From an uncultured Lachnospiraceae bacterium (GTDB lineage Bacteria; Bacillota; Clostridia; Lachnospirales; Lachnospiraceae), in the NCBI GenBank assembly GCA_905235345.1, contig CAJOLO010000146.1, forward strand, positions 1 to 6,307: a DNA stretch of 6,307 bases. The letters run 5' to 3'. The number at the start of each line of letters is the position of its first letter. Position 1 is the stretch's first letter. Of the stretch, positions 1 through 6,307 are shown in pieces. Position numbers and translations under genes: made by a program. Below the pieces are notes generated by a model that searched no databases, was not told where the DNA came from, and worked only from the letters and a program-made list of their open reading frames with translations.

Positions 1-16
1 TGAGTTCTAGTGTCAT
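1..16 (-). CDS. Possible 5' end of a gene leaving the window (gatD candidate)
   Basis: A minus-strand ATG at 16 reads MTLEL to the window edge. GatD proteins often begin with a short stretch of this kind before the conserved HLYPDLLNLYGD, and gatD normally follows murT. The upstream SD is weak (AGG three bases before the ATG), and the gap from the murT stop would be 226 bp, much longer than the usual tight spacing. Five codons cannot prove identity. Confidence 0.25.
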
Positions 17-63
17 GCACCTACTTGGAATGAGTGTGAAACACGAATTTAGTACCATTACGC

Positions 64-142
64 CGGAGACGGAGTGCAATGCCTGAGACCTTAGCGAACG
101 AAGTGAGCTTAGTTCGAAGGTATGCTTTAGCTCGTGTCTGCG
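64..142. repeat. Long imperfect inverted repeat (leader or REP-like hairpin)
   Basis: The core pairs ACCTT (88-92) with AAGGT (117-121), CGAAC (95-99) with GTTCG (112-116) and AAG (101-103) with CTT (108-110) around a TGAG loop: 13 pairs with one AG bulge and one mismatch. Outer arms CGGAGAC (64-70) and GTCTGCG (136-142) pair at six of seven positions, and GAG (72-74) can pair with CTC (131-133). No T-run follows on either strand, so an ordinary intrinsic terminator is unlikely. The loop-side sequence AGCGAACGAAGTGAGC resembles short palindromic units I associate with Lachnospiraceae intergenic regions. If the nearby minus-strand promoter is real, this lies in its 5' leader. Confidence 0.5.
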
Positions 143-152
143 ATGGAACTAT

Positions 153-180
153 ATAATATGCACAATATAAAAGATGTAAA
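153..180 (-). promoter_or_regulatory. Candidate sigma-A promoter pointing to the left edge
   Basis: Minus-strand TTTACA (175-180) and TATTAT (153-158) each match consensus at five of six positions with a 16-bp spacer, in an AT-rich block that contrasts with its surroundings. Transcription would start near 146 and run toward base 1, beginning about 60 bases after the murT stop codon. It suggests a separately expressed gene just beyond the left edge. Confidence 0.4.
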
Positions 181-242
181 TCGGAGTTTCGCAATTACCT
201 AATCACCTAATTCCCCTAGCACCTTACCGGAAGGCAGCCTGC

Positions 243-1622
243 CTACTCCTTCGAGTATTTCTGAAGCGGCACGAACTCTGCCAGCTTATCGCGGAACTCC
301 AGCATACATGTATAGGACAGCACCAGATATGTCTCCTGTCCCTGCTGTTTTAACATGGTAATCAAGGTCTTGTAATCCTTCTCCACGATGAATTTACTTG
401 TATCAAAATCCGCATATTTCAGGCGAAGCTGCATGTCATAAGCACGCTTTCCCGTAAAATAGAAATGCTGTGCTCCCGCTGCCGCCTCCGTCAATCTCTC
501 AAACTCCACATCATATATCCATGAGATATCCTTACCATCGGCATAGTTATCATTTAATCCGAATACGATTGTTCCCTTAGGTTTCTGCTGAATCAGAAAT
601 TGCAGTACCTCATTAAATCCTGCGGGATTCTTCACAAGAACCATATGAAGCCTGGCGTCGGAAAGTTCAACCTCCTCCATTCTTCCAAAATGAGTTGAAA
701 GTCCGCCAAGCACTGTCACAATCTTATCATCGGAAAGTCCTATCTGATGGGCAACAACAGTTGCCGCCAGGGCATTATACAGATTATAGCCACCCGGAAG
801 CAGGACCTCTGCCCTAACTGTATTGCCAAAAACATTCATCTCCACCACTTCGGAACCATCTTTCCACTCCAACACCTTGTTTAGCGCAACATCAGGAGTC
901 TTTCTCTGATAACCGCATTTTTCACAATAGAAACCACCAAGATGACCGAATGTATGATAGTGGTACTTGTACTTTGTCTTACAGTGTATGCAGTAAACTG
1001 CATCGGATATATCAGAAGAAGTCCCTTCATACAGAGGCGCATTTACTCCAAAATAATGCAGCTCTTTGTGAGGAAGCTCCTGTAATGAGCTTGTAAGCGA
1101 ACAGTCAGCATTTAATATAAGCTTTACATTCGGGAGCTGCTCTAACCCGGTCCGAATCTTATTGACCGTGGTCAATACTTCTCCATAGCGGTCTAACTGA
1201 TCCCTGAACACATTGGTCACCACTGCCGTCACATCCAGCTTGCCAAAATGTTCCACTATGGATTTCAATGCGGCCTCGTCACATTCAAGCAAAGCATAAT
1301 CCGTCTTCACCTTGCCATTCCAACCCGCAGCCCCAACAAATGCTGCCACTACGCCACCAAGCAGATTGGCGCCTGCATCATTACAGAACACGGTATTACC
1401 GTTAGCCTCGATCATATCTCTTATCACATGGCATGTGGTTGTCTTTCCATTAGTTCCGGTCACACAGATAATCTTCATGTCTTTCGCAAGATGTCCCAAT
1501 ATATCAGGACAGATTTTCAGCACCACCTTACCCGGAAGACTGGTTCCGCCACTTCCGAAAAGCTTTAATATATTAGTTGTAATTTTTCCTGCCCACACAG
1601 CAAATGTTGAACGTGCACTCAT
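243..1622 (-). CDS. murT: MurT, Mur-ligase-like subunit of lipid II isoglutaminyl synthase
   Basis: With the glutaminase GatD, MurT amidates the alpha-carboxyl of D-Glu in the lipid II stem peptide at the cytoplasmic side of the membrane; MurT supplies the ATP-dependent ligase half. The 459-residue product shows the Mur-ligase P-loop GTNGKTT at 56-62 (Lys60) and NVFRDQLDRYGE at 137-148. A four-Cys zinc-ribbon insert (C211, C214, C233, C236) is typical of MurT and absent from ordinary Mur ligases. GGYNLYNALAA at 277-287 and FGRMEE at 312-317 follow. The C-terminal DUF1727 domain opens with KNPAGFNE at 331-338 and holds the conserved acidic stretch DGKDISWIYDVEFE at 362-375, where the family places the Asp that completes GatD's catalytic triad. 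Length fits the family (S. aureus MurT is a little shorter). The ATG at 1622 is supported by AGGAG seven bases upstream. All key motifs are present, so it looks functional. GatD, normally the next gene, is not contained in the window; only its possible first codons are. Confidence 0.96.
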   Translation of the reverse strand: MSARSTFAVWAGKITTNILKLFGSGGTSLPGKVVLKICPDILGHLAKDMKIICVTGTNGKTTTCHVIRDMIEANGNTVFCNDAGANLLGGVVAAFVGAAGWNGKVKTDYALLECDEAALKSIVEHFGKLDVTAVVTNVFRDQLDRYGEVLTTVNKIRTGLEQLPNVKLILNADCSLTSSLQELPHKELHYFGVNAPLYEGTSSDISDAVYCIHCKTKYKYHYHTFGHLGGFYCEKCGYQRKTPDVALNKVLEWKDGSEVVEMNVFGNTVRAEVLLPGGYNLYNALAATVVAHQIGLSDDKIVTVLGGLSTHFGRMEEVELSDARLHMVLVKNPAGFNEVLQFLIQQKPKGTIVFGLNDNYADGKDISWIYDVEFERLTEAAAGAQHFYFTGKRAYDMQLRLKYADFDTSKFIVEKDYKTLITMLKQQGQETYLVLSYTCMLEFRDKLAEFVPLQKYSKE

Positions 1623-1629
1623 TGTTATT

Positions 1630-1634
1630 CTCCT
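1630..1634 (-). promoter_or_regulatory. Ribosome binding site of murT
   Basis: AGGAG on the minus strand, spaced seven bases (AATAACA) from the ATG at 1622. It sits in a purine-rich stretch and fixes the murT start. Confidence 0.8.
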
Positions 1635-1700
1635 GCTTCTTCCTCTTTCTGCTTTATCAGCAATCTATCTTAGCTGTTTATCATCACAATTACTTTAAAT

Positions 1701-1727
1701 ATTTTATCCCGGATAGGAATATGTCAG
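1701..1727 (-). promoter_or_regulatory. Candidate sigma-A promoter for murT
   Basis: Minus-strand CTGACA (1722-1727, five of six to TTGACA) and TAAAAT (1701-1706, five of six to TATAAT) are separated by 15 bp, slightly short of the optimum. Transcription would begin near 1694 and leave a leader of about 70 nt before murT. It would let murT be expressed independently of the ATPase gene, which fits a cell-wall gene next to an accessory locus. The call rests on consensus match only. Confidence 0.35.
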
Positions 1728-1743
1728 ATCCTTATCTGTATCC
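1711..1743 (-). other. Imperfect hairpin after the ATPase stop codon
   Basis: GGATA (1711-1715) pairs with TATCC (1739-1743) and CAGAT (1725-1729) pairs with ATCTG (1734-1738) around a four-base loop, with a nine-base bulge on one side. It begins about 20 bases after the ATPase TGA. There is no following T-run, so it is not a convincing intrinsic terminator; it could be a weak or Rho-assisted one, or an mRNA 3' end stabiliser. It overlaps the candidate -35 box of murT. Confidence 0.35.
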
Positions 1744-1750
1744 CTCCTTT
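1743..1750 (-). promoter_or_regulatory. SD-like box without a start codon
   Basis: Minus-strand AAAGGAGG is a near-perfect anti-16S match 12 bases after the ATPase TGA. No ATG, GTG or TTG lies 4-12 bases downstream. It is either chance or the remnant of a lost small gene between the ATPase and murT. Confidence 0.3.
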
Positions 1751-1762
1751 ACGATGTACTTA

Positions 1763-4387
1763 TCACAGAAAATCAAACGTACCCTGACTGTACTCAAGAT
1801 TCTCGTATTCCATCTCTTCAGCCTCAACCTGGCTTCGATAATCTACTACCACCGTCTGCTGCCTTCCGCCCACGAGCTGCTGACCTAAGATATAGTTCAC
1901 ATCAAAACGGTTTGTTATTGCCGGAGTGGCACCACGTGCCGGTACTATAAGCTGCACATTGTTTGTGGCAAGCAGGGCAAATATCGGCTCCCAGATATAG
2001 ATATCCTTCGCAGCACCAAACGGATTATCGATGAATATAACCTTTTTAAGTTCCGAAGCTTCTGCCTCCGGTGCATACATACCTGATATGTAATTGATGA
2101 TAGACACAAGGAACTGAATATAGATACCCTGAGACTGTCCCGTACTTCCAACCGCCTCCTCATATCTTAAGTATCTGCTCTGATCCTTGATACGCTCGCG
2201 CTTATATAGCTTTAACTTAATGGCATTCATATCAGTTACCATTACGCTGAACATTTTCTTTAACAGAAGTTTATTCTTCATATATTTAATACGCTCGTTA
2301 TTATCCTCAAAACGGTCAGCTCCGGTAACGACCTCATCAATATAATCGGACATTCTCTGCTTGATGAATTCATCCTTCACATAAGGTATGGTAAGATTGA
2401 CCATCTGTATCATCTCACCATCTAATTGAATCCGCGACAGTTTCGGAAGCTTCTCAAGTTCAGTTCGCACATCCTTGCAGCGCTCGATACACTGATCCTC
2501 AAAGTTATTCTTGATCGTCTCCATATCCTCAATTCCCTGAAGAACCCTCTCCTTTTCAAGACCGATATATGAGATCATCTCTCTTATATTGGAGAGCAAA
2601 TTCTTAGCGTCCTCATAAGTATCAGGAATCTCCACATCCTCTTTCATGGAATTGGATAGCTCAAATGCACCCATGGCAAAAAAAGTGTTCGCAGTCTGCG
2701 TCTTAAAGTTAAGAAGTTCCTGCCTGGCTCTGGCCAATGATTTATTACTCTTATCATATAAAAGCAGACTCTCCTCAAATGTATCACGTATATCCTTCTG
2801 GTTGCCGGTGAGCACATGACCTTCTGTAACATTAAGCTCTTCAGACTGAACTATACGCTTTACATCCTTATAAAGATCAACAATAACGCTGTGATTCTTA
2901 ACATAGTCCTGATATTCCTCGTTATACCGCTTAATATCTGCCGACATTTCTTTAAGTATTCTGTCGCTTTCAGCAAGAGCCTGAACAACCTCTTCCTTAC
3001 TGAGTGAAAGCAGTCCAGCATCACCGGCATCCTCTACACCCGGAGTCTTCAATATATTCTCAAACTGTCTTCCCGCATCCTCTCCAAAACGTTCCTTTAG
3101 TGCAGACACAGCCTGTTCTATCTTTCCCTCTAACTTTGTGGTCTCTCTCTCCTTCTTCTTCACCTCAGCGCGAAGTTGATCACAACGCACGGAAATCTGC
3201 GACACAAGAGATGATAACTCATTAATATAACTTTCCTCAGCCGGATGAAGACCGCCTTCCCTTCTTAGTTTCTCCAGCTCATCCACAGATACACTTCTGC
3301 GTTCTATAAGCTTGAGTCCTCTGTACATACTAAGCTTAAGAGTCTCTATAAGCTTCTTCTTATCCTCCAGCACAACAGTCGCTTCCTCAACAACAGCTTT
3401 CGCAGCCAGAAATTCTGCGCGAAGCTGTTCCTCTGAAACATTGACCGCAGTTAAATTCCCTTCAACGTAATACTCTTTATACAGACTCTCCCACTCAGCA
3501 AGTGTCTCCTTCATCTGCTGCTCCATGTGGTCAACCTGACCCTTAAGGTCTATCTCTTTAAGACGCACATTTTCGTAGTCGGAATCAGCACGCTTCATAT
3601 CTTCATCAAGTCTCTTGACCTCTGCTTCATAGAAATCAAGCTGTCTTTTTGCCTCATCTGCCTGCTCACTTCTTGACAGGATTCCCGCCAGTTTTACCTG
3701 TTCCTTTCTGTTCACAAGTAAGGACGCCCTGATATCTTCCGTATCCTGCTTCATCTGATCCCTGTGAGTCTCAAGCTCATTTAACTGATTATTATACTTG
3801 TCGGAAAGTCTCTCATGCTCCACAAGTCTTTCCTTCGCCTCTCTGACCTCGGCCTCGGCATTCACCAAAGACACACCGTGAAGCGATGCGATATAATCCA
3901 GATCCTCGTCATATGTTTTTTCCAGCTCCTTAAGAGTCTCATATTCGTCAGTAAGCTCATTATACTTAGCTTCCAGATGTTCTATCTCTGCCGAAAGAGC
4001 CTCCTCCTCGACAAATACCTTTCTGTCCTTGGCAAGCAGCAACATACCTTCCGAGCGCTCCGGAATATATGGTGACTCTATCTTTTTCCTGTCAAATACA
4101 GGCACCATCTGATTGCCGAGATCAATCTCATGAATCTTGACATCATCCTCAACAAGAGCAAAATCCGTAGTTACCACGCCGTAAGGAAGCATCGGAAAAC
4201 GGGTAAGCAGATCATCACGATTGGCAGGCGGCAATGCGGACAGATAATCAACTCCCGATATAACAAGCTCTCCGTGCCGGCTTTCCATATAATCCTTGAC
4301 CTTGGTAACCGCCTCCGTCTCCTCTAAGATTCTTCCCTCTTTTACTTCTGCCAGATGTTTCTCCACCCTTGCGATCTGTCTTCTCAT
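1763..4387 (-). CDS. SMC-like ATPase (JetC/MksB-type), C-terminal part: hinge, coil and Walker B head half
   Basis: This 874-residue frame continues the ATPase begun at 6273. Residues 1-35 are coiled coil. Residues about 38-125 are a globular, proline-containing segment (SGVDYLSALPPANRDDL onward) flanked by coils on both sides, so I read it as the hinge. Coiled coil follows from about 126 to about 690, with a break near 430-465 (GEDAGRQFENILKTPG). The C-terminal head half has a divergent ABC signature, GSTGQSQG, at 747-754 and Walker B VIFIDNPFG at 783-791, where Asp787 is present but the usual catalytic Glu is Asn788. The annotated ATG has GAAGAG directly against it and no SD at normal spacing. 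The same frame stays open upstream to a TGA at 4418-4420, so this start is probably artificial and the true protein likely begins at 6273. A DN at Walker B fits my memory of one family of large Firmicute SMC-like proteins. Assignment to JetC is inference; SMC/ABC ATPase membership is well supported. Confidence 0.8.
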   Translation of the reverse strand: MRRQIARVEKHLAEVKEGRILEETEAVTKVKDYMESRHGELVISGVDYLSALPPANRDDLLTRFPMLPYGVVTTDFALVEDDVKIHEIDLGNQMVPVFDRKKIESPYIPERSEGMLLLAKDRKVFVEEEALSAEIEHLEAKYNELTDEYETLKELEKTYDEDLDYIASLHGVSLVNAEAEVREAKERLVEHERLSDKYNNQLNELETHRDQMKQDTEDIRASLLVNRKEQVKLAGILSRSEQADEAKRQLDFYEAEVKRLDEDMKRADSDYENVRLKEIDLKGQVDHMEQQMKETLAEWESLYKEYYVEGNLTAVNVSEEQLRAEFLAAKAVVEEATVVLEDKKKLIETLKLSMYRGLKLIERRSVSVDELEKLRREGGLHPAEESYINELSSLVSQISVRCDQLRAEVKKKERETTKLEGKIEQAVSALKERFGEDAGRQFENILKTPGVEDAGDAGLLSLSKEEVVQALAESDRILKEMSADIKRYNEEYQDYVKNHSVIVDLYKDVKRIVQSEELNVTEGHVLTGNQKDIRDTFEESLLLYDKSNKSLARARQELLNFKTQTANTFFAMGAFELSNSMKEDVEIPDTYEDAKNLLSNIREMISYIGLEKERVLQGIEDMETIKNNFEDQCIERCKDVRTELEKLPKLSRIQLDGEMIQMVNLTIPYVKDEFIKQRMSDYIDEVVTGADRFEDNNERIKYMKNKLLLKKMFSVMVTDMNAIKLKLYKRERIKDQSRYLRYEEAVGSTGQSQGIYIQFLVSIINYISGMYAPEAEASELKKVIFIDNPFGAAKDIYIWEPIFALLATNNVQLIVPARGATPAITNRFDVNYILGQQLVGGRQQTVVVDYRSQVEAEEMEYENLEYSQGTFDFL

Positions 4388-4398
4388 CTCTTCAAGAG

Positions 4399-4420
4399 CT
4401 ATTGTATGCTTAAATGCTCA
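4399..4420 (-). other. Frameshift junction between the two ATPase halves
   Basis: The upstream frame ends in ETEHLSIQ-stop (TAG 4399-4401). The downstream frame is open from just after a TGA at 4418-4420 and reads AFKHTIALEE into the MRRQ of the second ORF. Ribosomes or a repaired sequence must therefore change frame by -1 between about 4402 and 4417. Adding one A to the TTTAA run at 4410-4414 gives ETEHLKHTIALEEMRRQIAR, a smooth continuation of the coil. The in-frame heptamer T TTA AGC resembles but does not match a -1 slippery site, because the AGC to AAG shift would leave poor A-site pairing. No SD-like stimulator lies just upstream. A single-base deletion, either real or a sequencing error, is the simplest reading. 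Confidence 0.8.
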
Positions 4421-6273
4421 GTCTCATAGAGTCTGTCGGTCTCCCCGACACCATATATCTGAAGCATCTTCTTAAGTCTGTCTTTATTCTCAATGTAAAC
4501 AGAAAGCTTTCTTGAAGCCTCATCTAAATCGGTATGTAACTGCTCATGCTCTGTTTTAAGCTCGAATATCTTCTGTCTGGTTTCGCTAATACTTTCTATA
4601 TCGGAAAGATATGCTTCCTCGCTGCTCTTCACCTTATCTTCAAGCTCCTGTTCCTCATTTATAAGCTTTGTTGAAAGCTCTGAAATATCAGATAGCACAA
4701 GCAGCGAAATCTCAGACCTTACCTTGCGAATCTCTTCCATACTCTCTGCATATTCCCTGGAAAAACGATCTCTATGGCTCTTTGCGACTGCAAGTGACAT
4801 TGCCCCCTCCTCACGAATATGGGACATCTTTTCAAACTCCTCCGAAGCCTTTGAAAGCTCATTCTTCTTAAGTTCCAATTGCTTTCTAAGTAAAGCAAGC
4901 TTTTCATCATCCATTTTCTTCCTGGTATATGCATATATATGAAGCTTTCCTAACATGTCGGAATTATCCGCATCTGATGCATCGATGACAGCCTGATTCT
5001 CCGTCATGGCTGCACGATCGGAAAGATACTGGATATAATCGTTGATACTTTCTTTAATATCCAGCTCTCTCTTAGCTGCTGCAAGCTCCTCCTCCGCAGC
5101 CTCCACTTCCTTTATAACGACAGTCAGCTCCTCCTCTGCGCTCTTAAGTTCGTGCCTGTCTCTTACGATCTTTAACTCTTCTATTCTTCTACGGTGGGCA
5201 AGCAGTTTTGCGTCCAGTTCTTCCTTCTTCTGTTTTCTGGTCTCAATCTCCTCCTCGCCCTTATTGCACAGATATTCCCCCGTCGCATAGATATCGGACA
5301 AGGTGCCCGCAATACGGTCCTTCTCCTCGTAGAGTGACAGGAAAGAAGATACCCTTCCCTCTAACAGATGCATAAGCTCTGTCTCTTTATCAAAATTAGA
5401 GATCTCCCTCTTCTTCTTAGAAAGCTCCACCAGCTTGTCCTTAATATCCAGCAAGGTTCTTGCCATATCCTCATTGACATCATTCTGTTCGGTCTTCACA
5501 AGAAACGCCTTTTCAATGATCTCCTCGATAAGAAGATCCTCCACCACCTTTCTTGTGGTCTTATACTGTGTCTCGAAATATGTACGCACATGTCCTTCAG
5601 TCTTATTGATACCTCGTATTATCTCCCACTGGCTCTCAAAAAGACCATACCTGCTGATAAACCGCTGGTACTCTCCCTTCCTCTCAAACACATATACTTT
5701 AATGTTGAGATTGCGTTTTGACAGATCCTTCAGATAATTCTTAAGTCCATTATAAGTAATCCTCTCCTTATTATTCTGAAGGGGAAGGTTAATAATATCA
5801 TTCTCATTGTAATCGCGATAGAAAATGCAGTAATTGAAATATTCAATAGATGCATTAGACGAACCGGAATCATGAGTTACCGCCTCGCCTGCACTGTTCA
5901 TCACTTCATCGGGAAGCGTCATTGTCCCGTCATCAGAAGATGCTTCCTTTGCCTTTCTCGCACAGAAACCGGTGGTCATGTAACGCATGCCGTCTTTGAT
6001 ATCCTTATCATCAAGTCTCCACTCCACCAGTGAATGGATTGTCGTATTACCTCCGCCGCTTCTGAAAAGTTTTTCAATCGGCTGTTTCTCATCTAATGTA
6101 CAGTTCGGTATAAGATTTTGCAAAAGCAACAGCATGAGCACGCTCTTACCGCCGCCATTGGCAAGATCATAAAGAGTATTCTTTCCATACATACGCATGG
6201 AAAAATCATCATACCCCTGGGTTCCAAAATTATATTTTACATTGTTAACACGAATTCTGTTAATATTCGGCAT
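4399..6273 (-). CDS. SMC-like ATPase (JetC/MksB-type), N-terminal part: Walker A head half and outgoing coil
   Basis: The 624-residue frame starts with a typical SMC/RecN-like head: MPNINRIRVNNVKYNFG, then a P-loop LANGGGKS at 37-44 (Lys43, Ser44). The first Gly of the canonical GxxGxGKS is Leu37. Head sequence continues to about 250, with a Ser/Asp/Glu-rich, low-hydrophobicity insert at about 107-141. Heptad-rich coil runs from about 335 to 620 (repeated EEEL, KKKEEL-like stretches). The frame then stops at TAG (4399-4401) just before the hinge, so this ORF alone cannot make a complete ATPase site: signature and Walker B lie in the next frame. The start is supported by GAGG seven bases upstream. 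Joined to the following ORF by one base, the product would be 1503 residues, a plausible size for the large JetC-like ATPases of Firmicutes. Such proteins bind and extrude or cleave plasmid DNA together with kleisin and KITE partners, and with a JetD nuclease in Wadjet. Neither partner is visible here. Confidence 0.8.
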   Translation of the reverse strand: MPNINRIRVNNVKYNFGTQGYDDFSMRMYGKNTLYDLANGGGKSVLMLLLLQNLIPNCTLDEKQPIEKLFRSGGGNTTIHSLVEWRLDDKDIKDGMRYMTTGFCARKAKEASSDDGTMTLPDEVMNSAGEAVTHDSGSSNASIEYFNYCIFYRDYNENDIINLPLQNNKERITYNGLKNYLKDLSKRNLNIKVYVFERKGEYQRFISRYGLFESQWEIIRGINKTEGHVRTYFETQYKTTRKVVEDLLIEEIIEKAFLVKTEQNDVNEDMARTLLDIKDKLVELSKKKREISNFDKETELMHLLEGRVSSFLSLYEEKDRIAGTLSDIYATGEYLCNKGEEEIETRKQKKEELDAKLLAHRRRIEELKIVRDRHELKSAEEELTVVIKEVEAAEEELAAAKRELDIKESINDYIQYLSDRAAMTENQAVIDASDADNSDMLGKLHIYAYTRKKMDDEKLALLRKQLELKKNELSKASEEFEKMSHIREEGAMSLAVAKSHRDRFSREYAESMEEIRKVRSEISLLVLSDISELSTKLINEEQELEDKVKSSEEAYLSDIESISETRQKIFELKTEHEQLHTDLDEASRKLSVYIENKDRLKKMLQIYGVGETDRLYETEHLSIQ

Positions 6274-6307
6274 GGTCGTTCCTCATGTACTTTCTATCTT
6301 TATAATA
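6260..6307 (-). CDS. Possible 3' end of an upstream gene overlapping the ATPase start
   Basis: One minus-strand frame enters from the right edge and reads YYKDRKYMRNDHAEY before TAA at 6260-6262, overlapping the ATPase ORF by 14 bases. A second frame reads IIKIEST and stops at TGA 6283-6285, next to the SD. Either would be a normal operon junction with an upstream accessory subunit (a kleisin or KITE-like partner would be expected). Fifteen codons are too few to identify a product, and an open frame of this length can arise by chance. Confidence 0.3.
   Translation of the reverse strand, partial: YYKDRKYMRNDHAEY
6281..6284 (-). promoter_or_regulatory. Ribosome binding site of the SMC-like ATPase
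   Basis: GAGG on the minus strand lies seven bases before the ATG at 6273. It supports that start over any internal Met. Confidence 0.65.

Noticed and set aside
3..86. Plus-strand open frame entering from the left edge and ending in ITPETECNA, two bases before the hairpin core.
   Set aside because: Only 27 codons, no recognisable family, and its end overlaps the outer arm of the inverted repeat. The minus-strand promoter and start codon argue for the other orientation. It remains possible that a convergent gene ends here.
152..157. Perfect TATAAT on the plus strand.
   Set aside because: No acceptable -35 box at 16-18 bp, and it would only drive antisense RNA into the 3' end of murT. The same AT-rich block is better explained by the minus-strand promoter-like pair.
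193..212. Short repeated CCTAAT units with AATTA/TAATT ends downstream of murT.
   Set aside because: Two imperfect 8-base units in AT-rich DNA are within chance; no mobile-element ends or array structure.
1248..1888. Plus-strand open frames opposite murT and the intergenic gap.
   Set aside because: Antisense shadows of murT and of the ATPase 3' end; no SD, no family features, and low-complexity composition.
4385..4398. Independent translation start for the second ATPase ORF at 4387.
   Set aside because: GAAGAG touches the ATG with no spacing, and the coding frame clearly continues upstream of the ATG with coil-compatible residues.
4403..4415. Programmed -1 frameshift site at T TTA AGC.
   Set aside because: The heptamer is not of the X XXY YYZ type, because the A-site AGC to AAG shift pairs badly. 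I see no upstream SD stimulator. Not excluded, but a one-base deletion is simpler.
4668..5737. Several plus-strand Ser/Leu-rich open frames opposite the ATPase coil.
   Set aside because: Their Ser/Leu bias is the complement of Glu/Lys-rich coil codons on the minus strand, which explains them fully.

Overview
The window reads as chromosomal DNA of a low-to-moderate GC Firmicute, most likely a gut-type clostridium of the Lachnospiraceae. This is an inference from the clostridial MurT, the base composition, the SD-type ribosome binding sites and the AGCGAACGAAGTGAGC-like hairpin at the left edge. All convincing genes lie on the minus strand and are transcribed from right to left.

Right and centre (1763-6273): about 4.5 kb encode one very large SMC-family coiled-coil ATPase, now cut into two reading frames. 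The first ORF (4399-6273) carries the N-terminal head half with an atypical Walker A motif and the outgoing coil. The second (1763-4387) carries a hinge-like globular segment, the returning coil and the C-terminal head half with a divergent signature motif and a Walker B ending in Asp-Asn. The frames differ by -1 and the switch must occur within a stretch of about 16 nt. One added base in the TTTAA run would join them into an uninterrupted product of 1503 residues. The closest functional analogue I can suggest is JetC of the Wadjet plasmid-defence systems, or a related MksB/MukB-like condensin ATPase. The accessory subunits would have to lie to the right, beyond base 6307. A possible last few codons of an upstream minus-strand gene overlap the ATPase start.

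Left (243-1622): an intact murT encodes the Mur-ligase-like subunit of the MurT/GatD complex, which amidates the D-Glu of lipid II. A 140-bp gap separates it from the ATPase gene. That gap holds a good murT SD, a plausible promoter, an imperfect hairpin and an SD-like box with no start codon behind it.

Left edge (1-242): no complete gene. A minus-strand promoter-like pair (153-180), a long imperfect hairpin (about 64-142) and a possible start codon at 16 suggest the structured leader of another gene running off the left end. The partner gatD is the natural candidate, but only five codons are present.

Functionally the window joins a cell-wall gene to the end of a probable DNA-defence or condensin locus. 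The main point of interest is the split, motif-divergent SMC-like ATPase.
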